Shown piece by piece: positions 24,780 through 32,548 of a stretch of 64,000 nucleotides of DNA (position 1 is the first letter of the stretch; each line of letters begins with the position of its first letter). The position numbers were made by a program, and so were the translations under genes. The stretch comes from Sporosarcina sp. Lineage in GTDB: Bacteria > Bacillota > Bacilli > Bacillales_A > Planococcaceae. The stretch is from positions 1 through 64,000 of the forward strand of contig JAPFCR010000048.1 of NCBI GenBank assembly GCA_026169375.1, in the 5' to 3' direction. The notes beneath the pieces are model-generated. The model saw only the letters and a program-made list of their open reading frames with translations. It ran no database searches and was not told the origin of the DNA.

Positions 24780-25775
24780 GTGGTTAAAATCCTAGAGTTA
24801 TTTGGAGGGATTGGAGCGCCGAGAAAGGCGCTTATCAATTTGGGTGTAGATCACAAGTCTATTGATTACGTGGAATGGAATGAGAAGGCGGTGAGGACGT
24901 ATAACGCTATGTTTGATAATCGCTACAAGCCCGAGAGTGTTGTCGGATATTCGTTACAACCAGATATTCTGATTCACGGTTCTCCATGCCAAGACTTTTC
25001 GATAGCTGGAAAACAATACGGCGGAAACGTAGCAGACGGAACACGTTCGTCACTGCTTTTTGAAACAATCCGAATCATTGAAAATCTAGGTGTTTGGAAA
25101 CCGAGGTATGTCATTTGGGAAAACGTTAAAAACGCACTATCCAAGCGCATGGTATCAGCGTTCAATCACTATTTGAGCGACATGGAAGACTTAGGTTATA
25201 CCAACACCTATCAAGTTTTAGATGCAAGGGACTTCGGCATACCGCAAGCAAGAGAAAGAGTGTTTACGGTTTCGGTTTTAGGTGATAAATATTTCGACTT
25301 TAGTAGATTGCGGAAAACACCTATGAGATCGGTAAGTGATTTTCTTGAAAAAGAAGCGGATGAGAAATACATCGTCACGCAACCTAGCATGGTCAGCAAG
25401 TTGCCTGGAAAACCTATTGTTCCAGGAACATTTGGTGGTCGAATGCTAGAAGAAGTTAAAGATTATGTTCATACGATTACGACAAAGCAAATGCGTTGCC
25501 CTAATAGCGGAGTTGTTCGTGTAGATGATGGACGTTGGCGCTATTTAACTGAACGAGAATGTTGGCGTTTGATGGGGTTTGATGATGAAGATTTTGACGC
25601 GGCGCTCAAAGAACACCCGTCACGCGGGAGGTTTTTAAATGGAACACTCTATCATCAAGCAGGAAACAGTATTGTAGTTCAGGTTTTAGAATCTATTTTT
25701 GAATTGTTGTTGAGTGGCGATTATGATACAGATTTTTCTACAAACGAAGAAGGGCAGTTGGAATTGATCTGTTAG
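24780..25775 (+). CDS. DNA (cytosine-5) methyltransferase, orphan
   Basis: 331 residues. Motif I LELFGGIGAPRKAL, motif IV with the catalytic cysteine GSPCQDFS, motif VI ENVKN and motif VIII QARERV are all present. There is no restriction gene nearby, so it probably protects phage DNA from host restriction. GTG 24780 follows AAAGGGTG. Confidence 0.93.
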   Translation: MVKILELFGGIGAPRKALINLGVDHKSIDYVEWNEKAVRTYNAMFDNRYKPESVVGYSLQPDILIHGSPCQDFSIAGKQYGGNVADGTRSSLLFETIRIIENLGVWKPRYVIWENVKNALSKRMVSAFNHYLSDMEDLGYTNTYQVLDARDFGIPQARERVFTVSVLGDKYFDFSRLRKTPMRSVSDFLEKEADEKYIVTQPSMVSKLPGKPIVPGTFGGRMLEEVKDYVHTITTKQMRCPNSGVVRVDDGRWRYLTERECWRLMGFDDEDFDAALKEHPSRGRFLNGTLYHQAGNSIVVQVLESIFELLLSGDYDTDFSTNEEGQLELIC

Positions 25776-25795
25776 GGGTGAAAGGAGCCAATCAC

Positions 25796-25933
25796 ATGAA
25801 AAAGAAACGGCAAAAACGTTGGTTAAAGAATCGCTTGCGGATCCAACGTAGACTGGAAGATTTAGACCGCACAAGGCGATTTGAAAACGCGTGGGGCAAG
25901 CTGTTCGAAAATGTTGGACGAGTTGAATTTTGA
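25796..25933 (+). CDS. 45-residue very basic protein
   Basis: About 40% Lys/Arg in the first 30 residues (KKKRQKRWLKNRLRIQRR). GAAAGGAG precedes ATG 25796. It may bind nucleic acid. Confidence 0.5.
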   Translation: MKKKRQKRWLKNRLRIQRRLEDLDRTRRFENAWGKLFENVGRVEF

Positions 25934-25986
25934 TGCGGAGCGTAAACCACAACTATCATTCTTCTAATTGAAAGTGAGGGGTCACT

Positions 25987-26397
25987 ATGAGCGGAGGAAT
26001 TAACAGTTATAGATTCAAACTGCAGTACGAAGGTGTACAAAGGGCAGAGTTGGACAAGCGTGAAAAACTTGTCCAACAGCTTGAAAAATTGAGTGTCAAA
26101 ATTAATCAACCAGATGAAGTGGATATGAAACACCTGGAATTATTAGTCAATCATCATCGAAAAACCGTTGAAGAAAGGATTTCCCGTGAGCAGCTGGAAG
26201 TCGCGAAGTCAAACGGGCTATCCGAAGAAGATGTGAATAAGCGCGTTGACGACCTCAATTGGGATGTCAAAAACGCGGTGAATGTGAGAAAAGTTGAAAA
26301 AAATGAAGAAACAAAAGCGCAACGCAGGGCGCGGAGGAACGCAGAAATGAAACGGATCCTTGCGCAGTTACATGCAGAAGAGGAGCAGGCGAAATGA
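25987..26397 (+). CDS. Coiled-coil phage protein
   Basis: 136 residues, heptad-rich helices throughout and a basic C-terminus. Ends by overlapping the dUTPase start by 4 bp. Function unknown. Confidence 0.6.
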   Translation: MSGGINSYRFKLQYEGVQRAELDKREKLVQQLEKLSVKINQPDEVDMKHLELLVNHHRKTVEERISREQLEVAKSNGLSEEDVNKRVDDLNWDVKNAVNVRKVEKNEETKAQRRARRNAEMKRILAQLHAEEEQAK

Positions 26398-27020
26398 ATT
26401 TACAAACATTGTTTGAGATGCAAAAGACGCTAGACGAACGGATCGTGAAGAAGAAAGGGTTGGAGGGACAAAACTTACTATCCGAAAAGATTCTTGCTTT
26501 ACAAGTTGAGTTGGGCGAATTAGCAAATGAGTGGCGTGGGTTTAAGTTTTGGAGCGAACATAGAGAGCCAATAACAGAAGCACCTTGCTTTATGTGTGAC
26601 GGCGAGGGCGGATACATGGGGTGCGTTGAAGCGCCTATGATAGAACTCGCACTTGTCGAATGTTCAGAGTGCAATGGAACGGGTCAAGCAAGAAATCCAC
26701 TCCTAGAAGAATACGTTGATTGCCTTCATTTTATTTTGAGTATCGGGAATGAATTTGGTTGTTCCGAATTAAATTTTATAGATTTTTCACATCGAGAAAG
26801 CAATGTGACGAATCAATTCAAATATGTATTTTACACAATTTCATCCATTGACGAACGTCTCGTATGTAAAGACATGAGTGATATAAAAGAAACATTTGGA
26901 TATTTGTTCGGCGGATTCTTGGAGTTAGGCGAAATGCTCGGATTCTCTTGGGAGCAAATCGAAAAAGCTTACATTGAAAAGAATCAAATCAATCACGAAC
27001 GGCAAAATAACGGTTATTAG
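26394..27020 (+). CDS. Dimeric all-alpha dUTPase with zinc-ribbon insertion
   Basis: 208 residues. The N-terminal half (ALQVELGELANEWRGFKFW) and EEYVDCLHFILSIG match the dUTPase_2/MazG-like family that hydrolyses dUTP to dUMP, keeping uracil out of phage DNA. Between these two catalytic segments residues 61-98 carry CxxC (65, 68), C77 and CxxC (90, 93) with DnaJ-like Gly spacing, a probable zinc ribbon. I do not expect it in the plain family. Confidence 0.85.
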   Translation: MNLQTLFEMQKTLDERIVKKKGLEGQNLLSEKILALQVELGELANEWRGFKFWSEHREPITEAPCFMCDGEGGYMGCVEAPMIELALVECSECNGTGQARNPLLEEYVDCLHFILSIGNEFGCSELNFIDFSHRESNVTNQFKYVFYTISSIDERLVCKDMSDIKETFGYLFGGFLELGEMLGFSWEQIEKAYIEKNQINHERQNNGY

Positions 27021-27033
27021 GAGGGCGGTTTAA

Positions 27034-27144
27034 ATGAATGGTCTCATTTGCAAGGAAAAGCAGGATGCAGCGGATGCAGAATTTGCAAAAATCCAGATTA
27101 CTATTGACGAAGTAATCGAATATCAGCAGGCAGTTAAATCATGA
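27034..27144 (+). CDS. 36-residue peptide
   Basis: ATG 27034 after AGGAGGGCG; acidic helix. It is followed at 27141 by a nine-codon frame leading to rusA. Function unknown. Confidence 0.4.
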   Translation: MNGLICKEKQDAADAEFAKIQITIDEVIEYQQAVKS

Positions 27145-27171
27145 AAGAAAAAATGTTGGAGGTTCACTAAT

Positions 27172-27591
27172 TTGAAAAAGATTTTATTTGAAATCCCGGG
27201 CGAACCAGTTGCGCAAGGTCGCCCCAGGGCAGGGAAAACGCGGAGGGGAAAAACGGTCCTGTATGATCCAGTAAAATCTAAGAATTTTAAGCAGTTTGTA
27301 AGATTAGTCGCTGCTAAATACGCACCTAAAGAGTTGATTACAGGTCCTATTAAACTACATGTAGATGTTTACCGTCCTACGCCTAAAAGGCTGCAAACCA
27401 AGCCGAAACAGGCGCTAATCAATTCGGGTGAGTTACGCCCGACAGTTAAGCCAGATGTTGATAATTACGTAAAAGGAGTCAAGGACGGTCTGAATAAAGT
27501 TATTTGGCAAGATGATAGTCAGGTTGTTGATTTAACAGTTCGGAAGTTTTATAGCTTATCGCCAAAGGTTGTTGTTTGTATCAAATATTAA
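27172..27591 (+). CDS. rusA: RusA-family Holliday junction resolvase
   Basis: 139 residues. The family motifs are visible: GEPVAQGRPR near the start, and KPDVDNYVKGVKDGLNKVIWQDDSQV with the catalytic aspartates. It cuts four-way junctions, completing the phage recombination set. TTG start 27172 behind TTGGAGG. Confidence 0.93.
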   Translation: MKKILFEIPGEPVAQGRPRAGKTRRGKTVLYDPVKSKNFKQFVRLVAAKYAPKELITGPIKLHVDVYRPTPKRLQTKPKQALINSGELRPTVKPDVDNYVKGVKDGLNKVIWQDDSQVVDLTVRKFYSLSPKVVVCIKY

Positions 27592-27605
27592 CAGGGAGGG
27601 ATTTC

Positions 27606-27794
27606 ATGAAAGTCGGACTCCAAAATCTTTACAAACATGAAGGTAACGAAATCAAAGAAAAAATGCGGAAAGGCGAGCGTGTTGTTGTCGACTTTGACAA
27701 CACTGTTGCACTCGGTGCAATCAAGCAACGCGACAAAGGAGTGGAAAAACATGAAGAACCCACTGGATCCAACGCTGATGAAAGCATGGAATAA
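27606..27794 (+). CDS. Small phage protein
   Basis: 62 residues from ATG 27606 behind GGGAGGG. Contains VVVDFDNTVALG, which resembles the first motif of HAD phosphatases but is too short for the fold. Overlaps the next gene by 44 bp. Confidence 0.5.
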   Translation: MKVGLQNLYKHEGNEIKEKMRKGERVVVDFDNTVALGAIKQRDKGVEKHEEPTGSNADESME

Positions 27795-27951
27795 AGGACG
27801 GGAAGAAGGCAAGAACGAAGCTACCGAAAAGTTTTATCGGTTTTTAGTTGGTCGCATGGAGTCGCTGACGGAGATTGAAGGAGTTGGGAAAAAGACGGCA
27901 TTTAAGATTCAGACGCATTTTCTCGAAGCGTTTGCGAAAGAATTGGAATAA
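27751..27951 (+). CDS. Small helix-hairpin-helix-like protein
   Basis: 66 residues; ATG 27751 follows AAAGGAGTGG. The segment TEIEGVGKKTAFKIQTHF has the GxGxxTA pattern of helix-hairpin-helix DNA-binding motifs. Confidence 0.55.
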   Translation: MKNPLDPTLMKAWNKGREEGKNEATEKFYRFLVGRMESLTEIEGVGKKTAFKIQTHFLEAFAKELE

Positions 27952-27956
27952 AAAAG

Positions 27957-28012
27957 ACAGGATCCCTCCCGTCTCTGGCGAGATTATTATATCACATTAG
28001 GAGGGGTCCTGT
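27957..28012 (+). promoter_or_regulatory. Stem that sequesters a ribosome site
   Basis: 27957-27969 pairs with 28000-28012 over 13 bp with one G-U pair and no mismatch; the loop is 30 nt. The right arm contains the Shine-Dalgarno GGAGGGG and the first two bases of the GTG start of the following gene, so the folded RNA should block translation. Confidence 0.7.
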
Positions 28013-28184
28013 GGTTAGAAAAATTGAAGAAGAGATGGGTTTGAATGAAGATGGACTTTACTTGGTCAAAAATGGTAAAATAGAAGTAATAGAAAAGCCT
28101 TCGAGTGGCTATGGTCGCCAATCAGTATTTTGGCAAGACGGGGAGCCAGTAAACATCGAAGTGAATCAAACTAAGAAAATATAG
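28011..28184 (+). CDS. 57-residue phage protein behind a sequestered start
   Basis: GTG 28011 is 4 nt after AGGAGGGG. The product is a short mixed protein (LYLVKNGKIEVIEKPSSGYG) of unknown function. Its start site lies in a 13-bp stem, and a terminator follows, so it is the last gene of the early operon. Confidence 0.55.
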   Translation: MVRKIEEEMGLNEDGLYLVKNGKIEVIEKPSSGYGRQSVFWQDGEPVNIEVNQTKKI

Positions 28185-28201
28185 GTCTGACCGAACAACG
28201 G

Positions 28202-28252
28202 AGGACAACATTTGATATCAGCATTACGCTGGGTCATTTGTTGTCCTTTTTT
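28202..28252 (+). terminator. Terminator of the early operon
   Basis: GGACAACA (28203-28210) pairs with TGTTGTCC (28239-28246), followed by six T. Confidence 0.8.
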
Positions 28253-28279
28253 ATTTCAAAAATAAAAGGAGGAAAAACA

Positions 28280-28429
28280 ATGGTTATTGCATTTCAAATA
28301 ATTTTATTGGTTACTACGCTGGGTGCGTTTGATGGCGTGTCTAATAACGACGGGAAGCTGAAAGGTGAAATGACGGGAATCTTTTTAGCGAGTTTAGCAG
28401 CATTTATTGTAAGCGTGATGTGGTTATGA
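28280..28429 (+). CDS. 49-residue membrane protein
   Basis: Two hydrophobic segments (about 2-16 and 32-48) separated by a charged loop. AAAGGAGG precedes ATG 28280. Function unknown. Confidence 0.55.
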   Translation: MVIAFQIILLVTTLGAFDGVSNNDGKLKGEMTGIFLASLAAFIVSVMWL

Positions 28430-28617
28430 GGACATTCAAAAGTGAGTTTGCGAGATTAGGGCTTTTGCAGACGCGTAGAAGAGAAAAGACACTGAAAGGT
28501 AGTAAAGCTAAAGGCAAAGGAGAAGAGCGGCTGACGGATAGGGATTTTCGAGAATTGATGGGGATTAATCGTCCAACATACAGACGCGGAAAAGGTGGCG
28601 CATTCAGGCAACGATAG
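28426..28617 (+). CDS. Small basic phage protein
   Basis: 63 residues, strongly basic, ending with LMGINRPTYRRGKGGAFRQR, a sequence typical of a small conserved protein in Bacillus-group phages. Overlaps the previous stop (ATGA). Function unknown. Confidence 0.6.
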   Translation: MRTFKSEFARLGLLQTRRREKTLKGSKAKGKGEERLTDRDFRELMGINRPTYRRGKGGAFRQR

Positions 28618-28627
28618 GAGGGGTTAC

Positions 28628-29134
28628 ATGTCGAATTGGGTTGATGAAATGATTGCATCGTATACAGATTACAGGCGCGAATTATCGCAAATGAAAAAGG
28701 ATTTAAACCCCGAAAACAACGATGACGCGGAGGCCGAAAAGATGATTAACAGTATGATTCGAGATATGAGCGAAAGTATTGAGTGGATGGAAACTGGACG
28801 TGATCCAAAGGTCCAAAAGGGAATCCATGTTGATTCGATTTATCACGTCAAATCTTATGGTGATATGGATTTGATTCCTGACATCATAGAGCAGTTGGAA
28901 GAAGAAAGCATAAACGAACGAGAGTTATTCATGACCAAAGATGAAAAAATCATCATGGGGGAAATCATTCAATTATTATCAGCCCGAGAACGACAATGCT
29001 ACTTCTTGCATGTTGGGCATAAAAAGAGCATGGGAGAAATCGCAGTTGAATTAGGTGTTAGTAAAAGCACTGTTCAAACCAATATTACACGTGCACGAAA
29101 TAAGATGAAAAGCCGCGTTGGTGAAGCGGGGTAA
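28628..29134 (+). CDS. Sigma-70 region 4-like late gene activator (Xpf/ArpU type)
   Basis: 168 residues. The N-terminal two thirds are helical; the last 45 residues (LSARERQCYFLHVGHKKSMGEIAVELGVSKSTVQTNITRARNKM) form a region 4 helix-turn-helix. In PBSX the equivalent protein Xpf turns on late genes. Its place directly before the packaging genes supports the same role. ATG 28628 is behind ATAGGAGG. Confidence 0.8.
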   Translation: MSNWVDEMIASYTDYRRELSQMKKDLNPENNDDAEAEKMINSMIRDMSESIEWMETGRDPKVQKGIHVDSIYHVKSYGDMDLIPDIIEQLEEESINERELFMTKDEKIIMGEIIQLLSARERQCYFLHVGHKKSMGEIAVELGVSKSTVQTNITRARNKMKSRVGEAG

Positions 29135-29321
29135 CGATTCTTTGTCATACGGTTGTCGTACGAAACTTGCAAGGGTAGAGGGGGAGAATTAAAAGAGGGG
29201 GTGCGTTCGAGCGACCCATTAGCTCCATCCAATTCACGCCTGAACGAGTAAACACTTAGCTTTACCGCGTGCGGAAACACGCTACAACATGCTGTGTTAT
29301 GTCGTTCGGGCGCTTACATAA
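29135..29321. other. Noncoding structured interval before terS (possible cos/pac or RNA)
   Basis: No convincing gene. An 11-bp stem (29237-29247 with 29302-29312, one G-U) closes a 76-nt element with two inner hairpins: GTAAA/TTTAC (29248-29265) and GCGTG/CACGC (29267-29282). It lacks tRNA T-loop features. Its position, just before terS, is where packaging sites lie in many phages; it could also be a structured RNA. Confidence 0.4.
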
Positions 29322-29543
29322 TTAAAGGTGTTTCTTCAAATAATTGATTACCGTGTTATTCAAGATTTCAAGTTTGGCGACACCTATGTTTTTAATATTC
29401 GAAAAATTTAACTCTAGTAATTCACCTACCGTTACTATCTTCGGGTCGTGTCTCTTTATGGCGAAAAAGATAGTAGGTGGTAAGTCTAGTAATTCAATGT
29501 TGTCGTTTAGTGGGTTGTGTGCCACTTCTGTTGTCTCAGGCAA
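29322..29543 (-). CDS. Small protein resembling the RNA polymerase alpha C-terminal domain
   Basis: 73 residues. IELLDLPPTIFFAIKRHDPKIVTVGELLELNFSNIKNIG has the helix-hairpin-helix pattern of the alpha-CTD (L-LS-RxxNxLKxxGIxTVGxLL...IxNLG). TTG 29543 lies behind an ideal AAAGGAGGTGA, strong support that it is a real gene although it is read against the late genes. A small alpha-CTD mimic might bind UP elements, sigma or activators. Function is inference. Confidence 0.65.
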   Translation of the reverse strand: MPETTEVAHNPLNDNIELLDLPPTIFFAIKRHDPKIVTVGELLELNFSNIKNIGVAKLEILNNTVINYLKKHL

Positions 29544-29633
29544 TCAAATCACCTCCTTTTAACAAATTGTACAGTATATAAGGTGGTTGAAAAAGAGTGG
29601 AGATTAAAATAAAGGAGTGAGTGGTGTATGTAA

Positions 29634-30422
29634 ATGGCTAAAAAAACAGATTGGAAAAAAATCAGAGATGAATGGGAAACTACGAAAATAACCTTCAAAG
29701 CATTAGCTGAGAAACATGGTGTAAAAGAAGGTACGCTGAAGAGTCGTCGGAGTCGGGAGAAATGGTCAAGAAAAAAAGGTGCATCTAAAAAGAAAAAAGA
29801 TGCAACCGTTTCGAAAAAGATGCAACCAAAAAAAGAGGAATACGAGCCTGTTGTTGAGTCGGATAATCTGACAGATAAACAACGGCTATTTTGTATTTAC
29901 TACATTAAATACTTCAATGCGACTAAGGCATACCAAAAGGCTTATGAGTGCGACTACATGACAGCCCAGTCGATAGCTTATAGGTTGATGGGGAATGATG
30001 GGATAAAAGCCGAAATCAATCGCATGAAAAAGGAACGCGCAAAAGGAATGTTATTGAGTGCTGATGTGATTCTTCAAAAATATATCGACATTGCATTTGC
30101 GGACATTGGTGACTACGTGCAATCAGATGACGGATACCTGGTGTCACTCAAACCATTGGATGAGGTTGATACATCCATAGTAAGTGAAATCAGTAATACT
30201 GAGAATGGGCCTAAATTGAAATTGGTCGACAAAATGAGAGCCTTGGACTTCTTGTCTAAGTACTTTGACCTTCTATCTGATAACGATAAGAAGCGTCTAC
30301 AAGAAGAGAAGTTGAAGGTTGATATCGCTAAAACTCAAACCGACGTTGATAGTGCTGGTGATGATGACAAGCCAATTGAAATCATGATTACCCGTAAGAA
30401 GCGAAGTGAAGACGATGATTGA
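29634..30422 (+). CDS. Terminase small subunit (XtmA-like)
   Basis: 262 residues. N-terminal helix-turn-helix (about 5-45, FKALAEKHGVKEGTLKSRR), basic linker, and the terminase small subunit domain (LTDKQRLFCIYYIKYFNATKAYQKAY). It recognises the packaging site and delivers DNA to the large subunit. AAAGGAG is 16 nt from ATG 29634, unusually far. Confidence 0.93.
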   Translation: MAKKTDWKKIRDEWETTKITFKALAEKHGVKEGTLKSRRSREKWSRKKGASKKKKDATVSKKMQPKKEEYEPVVESDNLTDKQRLFCIYYIKYFNATKAYQKAYECDYMTAQSIAYRLMGNDGIKAEINRMKKERAKGMLLSADVILQKYIDIAFADIGDYVQSDDGYLVSLKPLDEVDTSIVSEISNTENGPKLKLVDKMRALDFLSKYFDLLSDNDKKRLQEEKLKVDIAKTQTDVDSAGDDDKPIEIMITRKKRSEDDD

Positions 30423-30444
30423 AAAGGAAGCATAAAAAAGAGCC

Positions 30445-30591
30445 TTACTTAGACTCTTTTGAATGCTTTTCGATTATCTCTTTAACTGCTTGTTCAACTA
30501 ACCTAGCTTGCGGAATCATGGTTTCATCGGATACTTTTTTCAGTCCTTCAATAGTCTCTTCATCCATGGTGAATGTGACTCTCTTCTTCAT
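30445..30591 (-). CDS. Ribbon-helix-helix (Arc/CopG-like) regulator
   Basis: 48 residues. The strand KRVTFTMDEETIEGLKKV and the helices that follow make a complete RHH fold. It is read leftward between terS and the HNH gene. Its promoter (TTGTAA, 17 bp, TATGAT on the minus strand, 30643-30615) overlaps a palindrome that is probably its own operator. Confidence 0.7.
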   Translation of the reverse strand: MKKRVTFTMDEETIEGLKKVSDETMIPQARLVEQAVKEIIEKHSKESK

Positions 30592-30614
30592 GATATCAAA
30601 CCCTTTCTTCTTTC

Positions 30615-30646
30615 ATCATACAATAAAAGTATTGCACTTACAATAC
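30615..30646 (-). promoter_or_regulatory. RHH gene promoter and operator
   Basis: Minus-strand -35 TTGTAA (30643-30638), 17-bp spacer, -10 TATGAT (30620-30615). The dyad GTATTG-N6-CAATAC at 30629-30646 covers the -35. Direct repeats ATACAATAT continue to the right towards the HNH gene. Confidence 0.6.
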
Positions 30647-30696
30647 AATATGATACAATATAAGTATGGTACTCAAAGGGAAAGGCGGAGATGTAA

Positions 30697-31242
30697 GTGA
30701 CAGAAGAGTGGAGAGACATTGCCGGTTATGAAGGGCTTTATCAAGTTTCGAATAAAGGGCGGGTTAAAAGTCTGCCTAGAACCGTTGAACGGTCAAACGG
30801 ATGGTTGTATACGGTACGAGAAAGGATATTAAAGCAACAGAAAGTAAGATATGAAGGCGGGAAAAAGCCAAGGAAAATGGTTCATTTAAAAAGCGGAAAC
30901 AGCAAAAGGTTTTTTGTTAGTCGCTTGGTTGCCGAAGCTTTTATACCGAATCCGGACATTCTCCCGCAAGTGAATCATAGAGATGGGGAGCCACTTAATA
31001 ACGAAGTTGATAATTTAGAGTGGGTGACTAACCAAGATAACGCTATTCATGCCTATGAAAATGGGCTTATGAGAACCGAGAAGAGGGTCGTTAAGATATG
31101 CCCTCTAACCAATGAAATGATTGAGGTGTACAAGAGCGGTAGTGAAGCCGCAAGGGAACACGAGGTTACACCCGGAGCGATATTCCACGGTGTTAAAAAT
31201 GGATGGAAAGCGGGTGGTTTCTATTGGGAGTACGACGATTGA
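30697..31242 (+). CDS. HNH homing endonuclease with NUMOD4 and C-terminal NUMOD1-like domains
   Basis: 181 residues. NUMOD4 ([24 protein letters not shown]) leads into an HNH core ([29 protein letters not shown]) and a DNA-binding tail ([17 protein letters not shown]...AGGFYWEY). Free-standing homing enzymes of this kind spread into phage genes. It lies between terS and terL and overlaps the start of terL. Confidence 0.9.
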   Translation: MTEEWRDIAGYEGLYQVSNKGRVKSLPRTVERSNGWLYTVRERILKQQKVRYEGGKKPRKMVHLKSGNSKRFFVSRLVAEAFIPNPDILPQVNHRDGEPLNNEVDNLEWVTNQDNAIHAYENGLMRTEKRVVKICPLTNEMIEVYKSGSEAAREHEVTPGAIFHGVKNGWKAGGFYWEYDD

Positions 31243-32545
31243 GAAGAGTGTAAGTCCTCATTTCGAAGAATTTTTATTTAATTGGGATCAATACTTTCAA
31301 TTCTTAGTCGGTGGTTACGGTAGTGGAAAAAGCTATCATGTTGCATTGAAAATCATTATCAAGCTACTCGAAGAAAAACGGACAGCATTAGTCGTTCGTG
31401 AAGTCTATGACACGCATCGAGATTCAACGTTCTCGTTATTTGAAGAGATTATCGCTGATATGGATTTAAGCGGCAGAATCAGAACGGTAACGTCTCCTAT
31501 GCAAGTCCGATTTCCGAACGGCAGCAGAATTATTTTCAAGGGAATGGACAAGCCAGAGAAATTGAAGTCCGTGAACAACGTTTCATTAATATGGGCGGAA
31601 GAAGGCAGTGAAGTGAAGTACGCAGGGTTCAAGGAATTGATTGGACGTATGCGACATCCTACGCTAGACCTTCATATGATTGTTTCGACTAACCCTGTTG
31701 CGCAAGATAACTGGACGTATACGCATTTCTTTAAGGACGAGGAGAATGAAGTGTTTACTTTAGATGATGAAGAGCTTTATGAAAATCGTGAAATGGTGGT
31801 TGGAGATACGTATTATCATCATTCAACGGCTGAAGATAATTACTTCCTACCGGACACTTACCTACAACAATTAGAAGAAATGAAGAATTACGATCCAGAC
31901 CTTTACCGTGTTGCTCGGAAAGGTCAATTTGGTGTGTCTGGAACTAAGGTGTTGCCGCAATTCGCGGTGGCGGAACATGATGAAGTGATGAAGGCGATTA
32001 ACAAGATCGAAAAGCCCATGCATCGAGTGGGCGGAGATTTCGGGTTCGTTACGTCATTCAACGCATTTGCAAGAATGGTCGTGGATTTAGAGAAGCATTA
32101 CCTTTATATCTACTGGGAATATTATAAGAATGGCAAGACGGATGATGAAACAGCTTTGGACTTAATAGAGTTCAAGCAAAGTGGCGAAAAGCTAATAGTG
32201 GACTCCGCAGAACCAAAGAGCATTCAGTACTTCCGACAACAGGGCTTCAATATGTACGGGGCTAAGAAATTCCCAGGCTCAAAGCTGGCCAACATTAAAA
32301 AGATCAAGCGATTCAAAAAGATAATTTGTTCAGTGGATTGTGCGAATGCGGTTCGAGAACTAAAGAATCTAACCTACAAGACTGACAAACTCGATAATAT
32401 TATTGAAGATGAGTTCAATATCGACAGTCACGTGTTTGACGCACTTGCGTATGGACTTGACGGCTACGAAGTCGCAGACCTGAAAGATGAAGCGCAAAAG
32501 GCAGCACGTCCAACTAGACAACGACCAAAAGGAAGGAGGAGATAA
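31214..32545 (+). CDS. Terminase large subunit (XtmB-like)
   Basis: About 443 residues. ATPase with Walker A GGYGSGKS and Walker [12 protein letters not shown]; nuclease domain with GGDFGF and the late DSAEPKS and [11 protein letters not shown] motifs. It packages DNA into proheads. The start is unclear: GTG 31214 or ATG 31199 lie inside the HNH gene without a good ribosome site, so the HNH insertion may have replaced the native translation start. Confidence 0.93.
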   Translation: MVSIGSTTIEKSVSPHFEEFLFNWDQYFQFLVGGYGSGKSYHVALKIIIKLLEEKRTALVVREVYDTHRDSTFSLFEEIIADMDLSGRIRTVTSPMQVRFPNGSRIIFKGMDKPEKLKSVNNVSLIWAEEGSEVKYAGFKELIGRMRHPTLDLHMIVSTNPVAQDNWTYTHFFKDEENEVFTLDDEELYENREMVVGDTYYHHSTAEDNYFLPDTYLQQLEEMKNYDPDLYRVARKGQFGVSGTKVLPQFAVAEHDEVMKAINKIEKPMHRVGGDFGFVTSFNAFARMVVDLEKHYLYIYWEYYKNGKTDDETALDLIEFKQSGEKLIVDSAEPKSIQYFRQQGFNMYGAKKFPGSKLANIKKIKRFKKIICSVDCANAVRELKNLTYKTDKLDNIIEDEFNIDSHVFDALAYGLDGYEVADLKDEAQKAARPTRQRPKGRRR

Positions 32546-32548
32546 TTA

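Noticed and set aside
29237-29312. tRNA-like 76-nt cloverleaf
   Set aside because: The closing stem is 11 bp, there is no T-loop sequence and no CCA-adjacent discriminator pattern, on either strand.
30419-30700. 93-codon rightward frame between terS and HNH
   Set aside because: It is the complement of the RHH gene and its promoter; the minus-strand RHH gene explains the sequence better.
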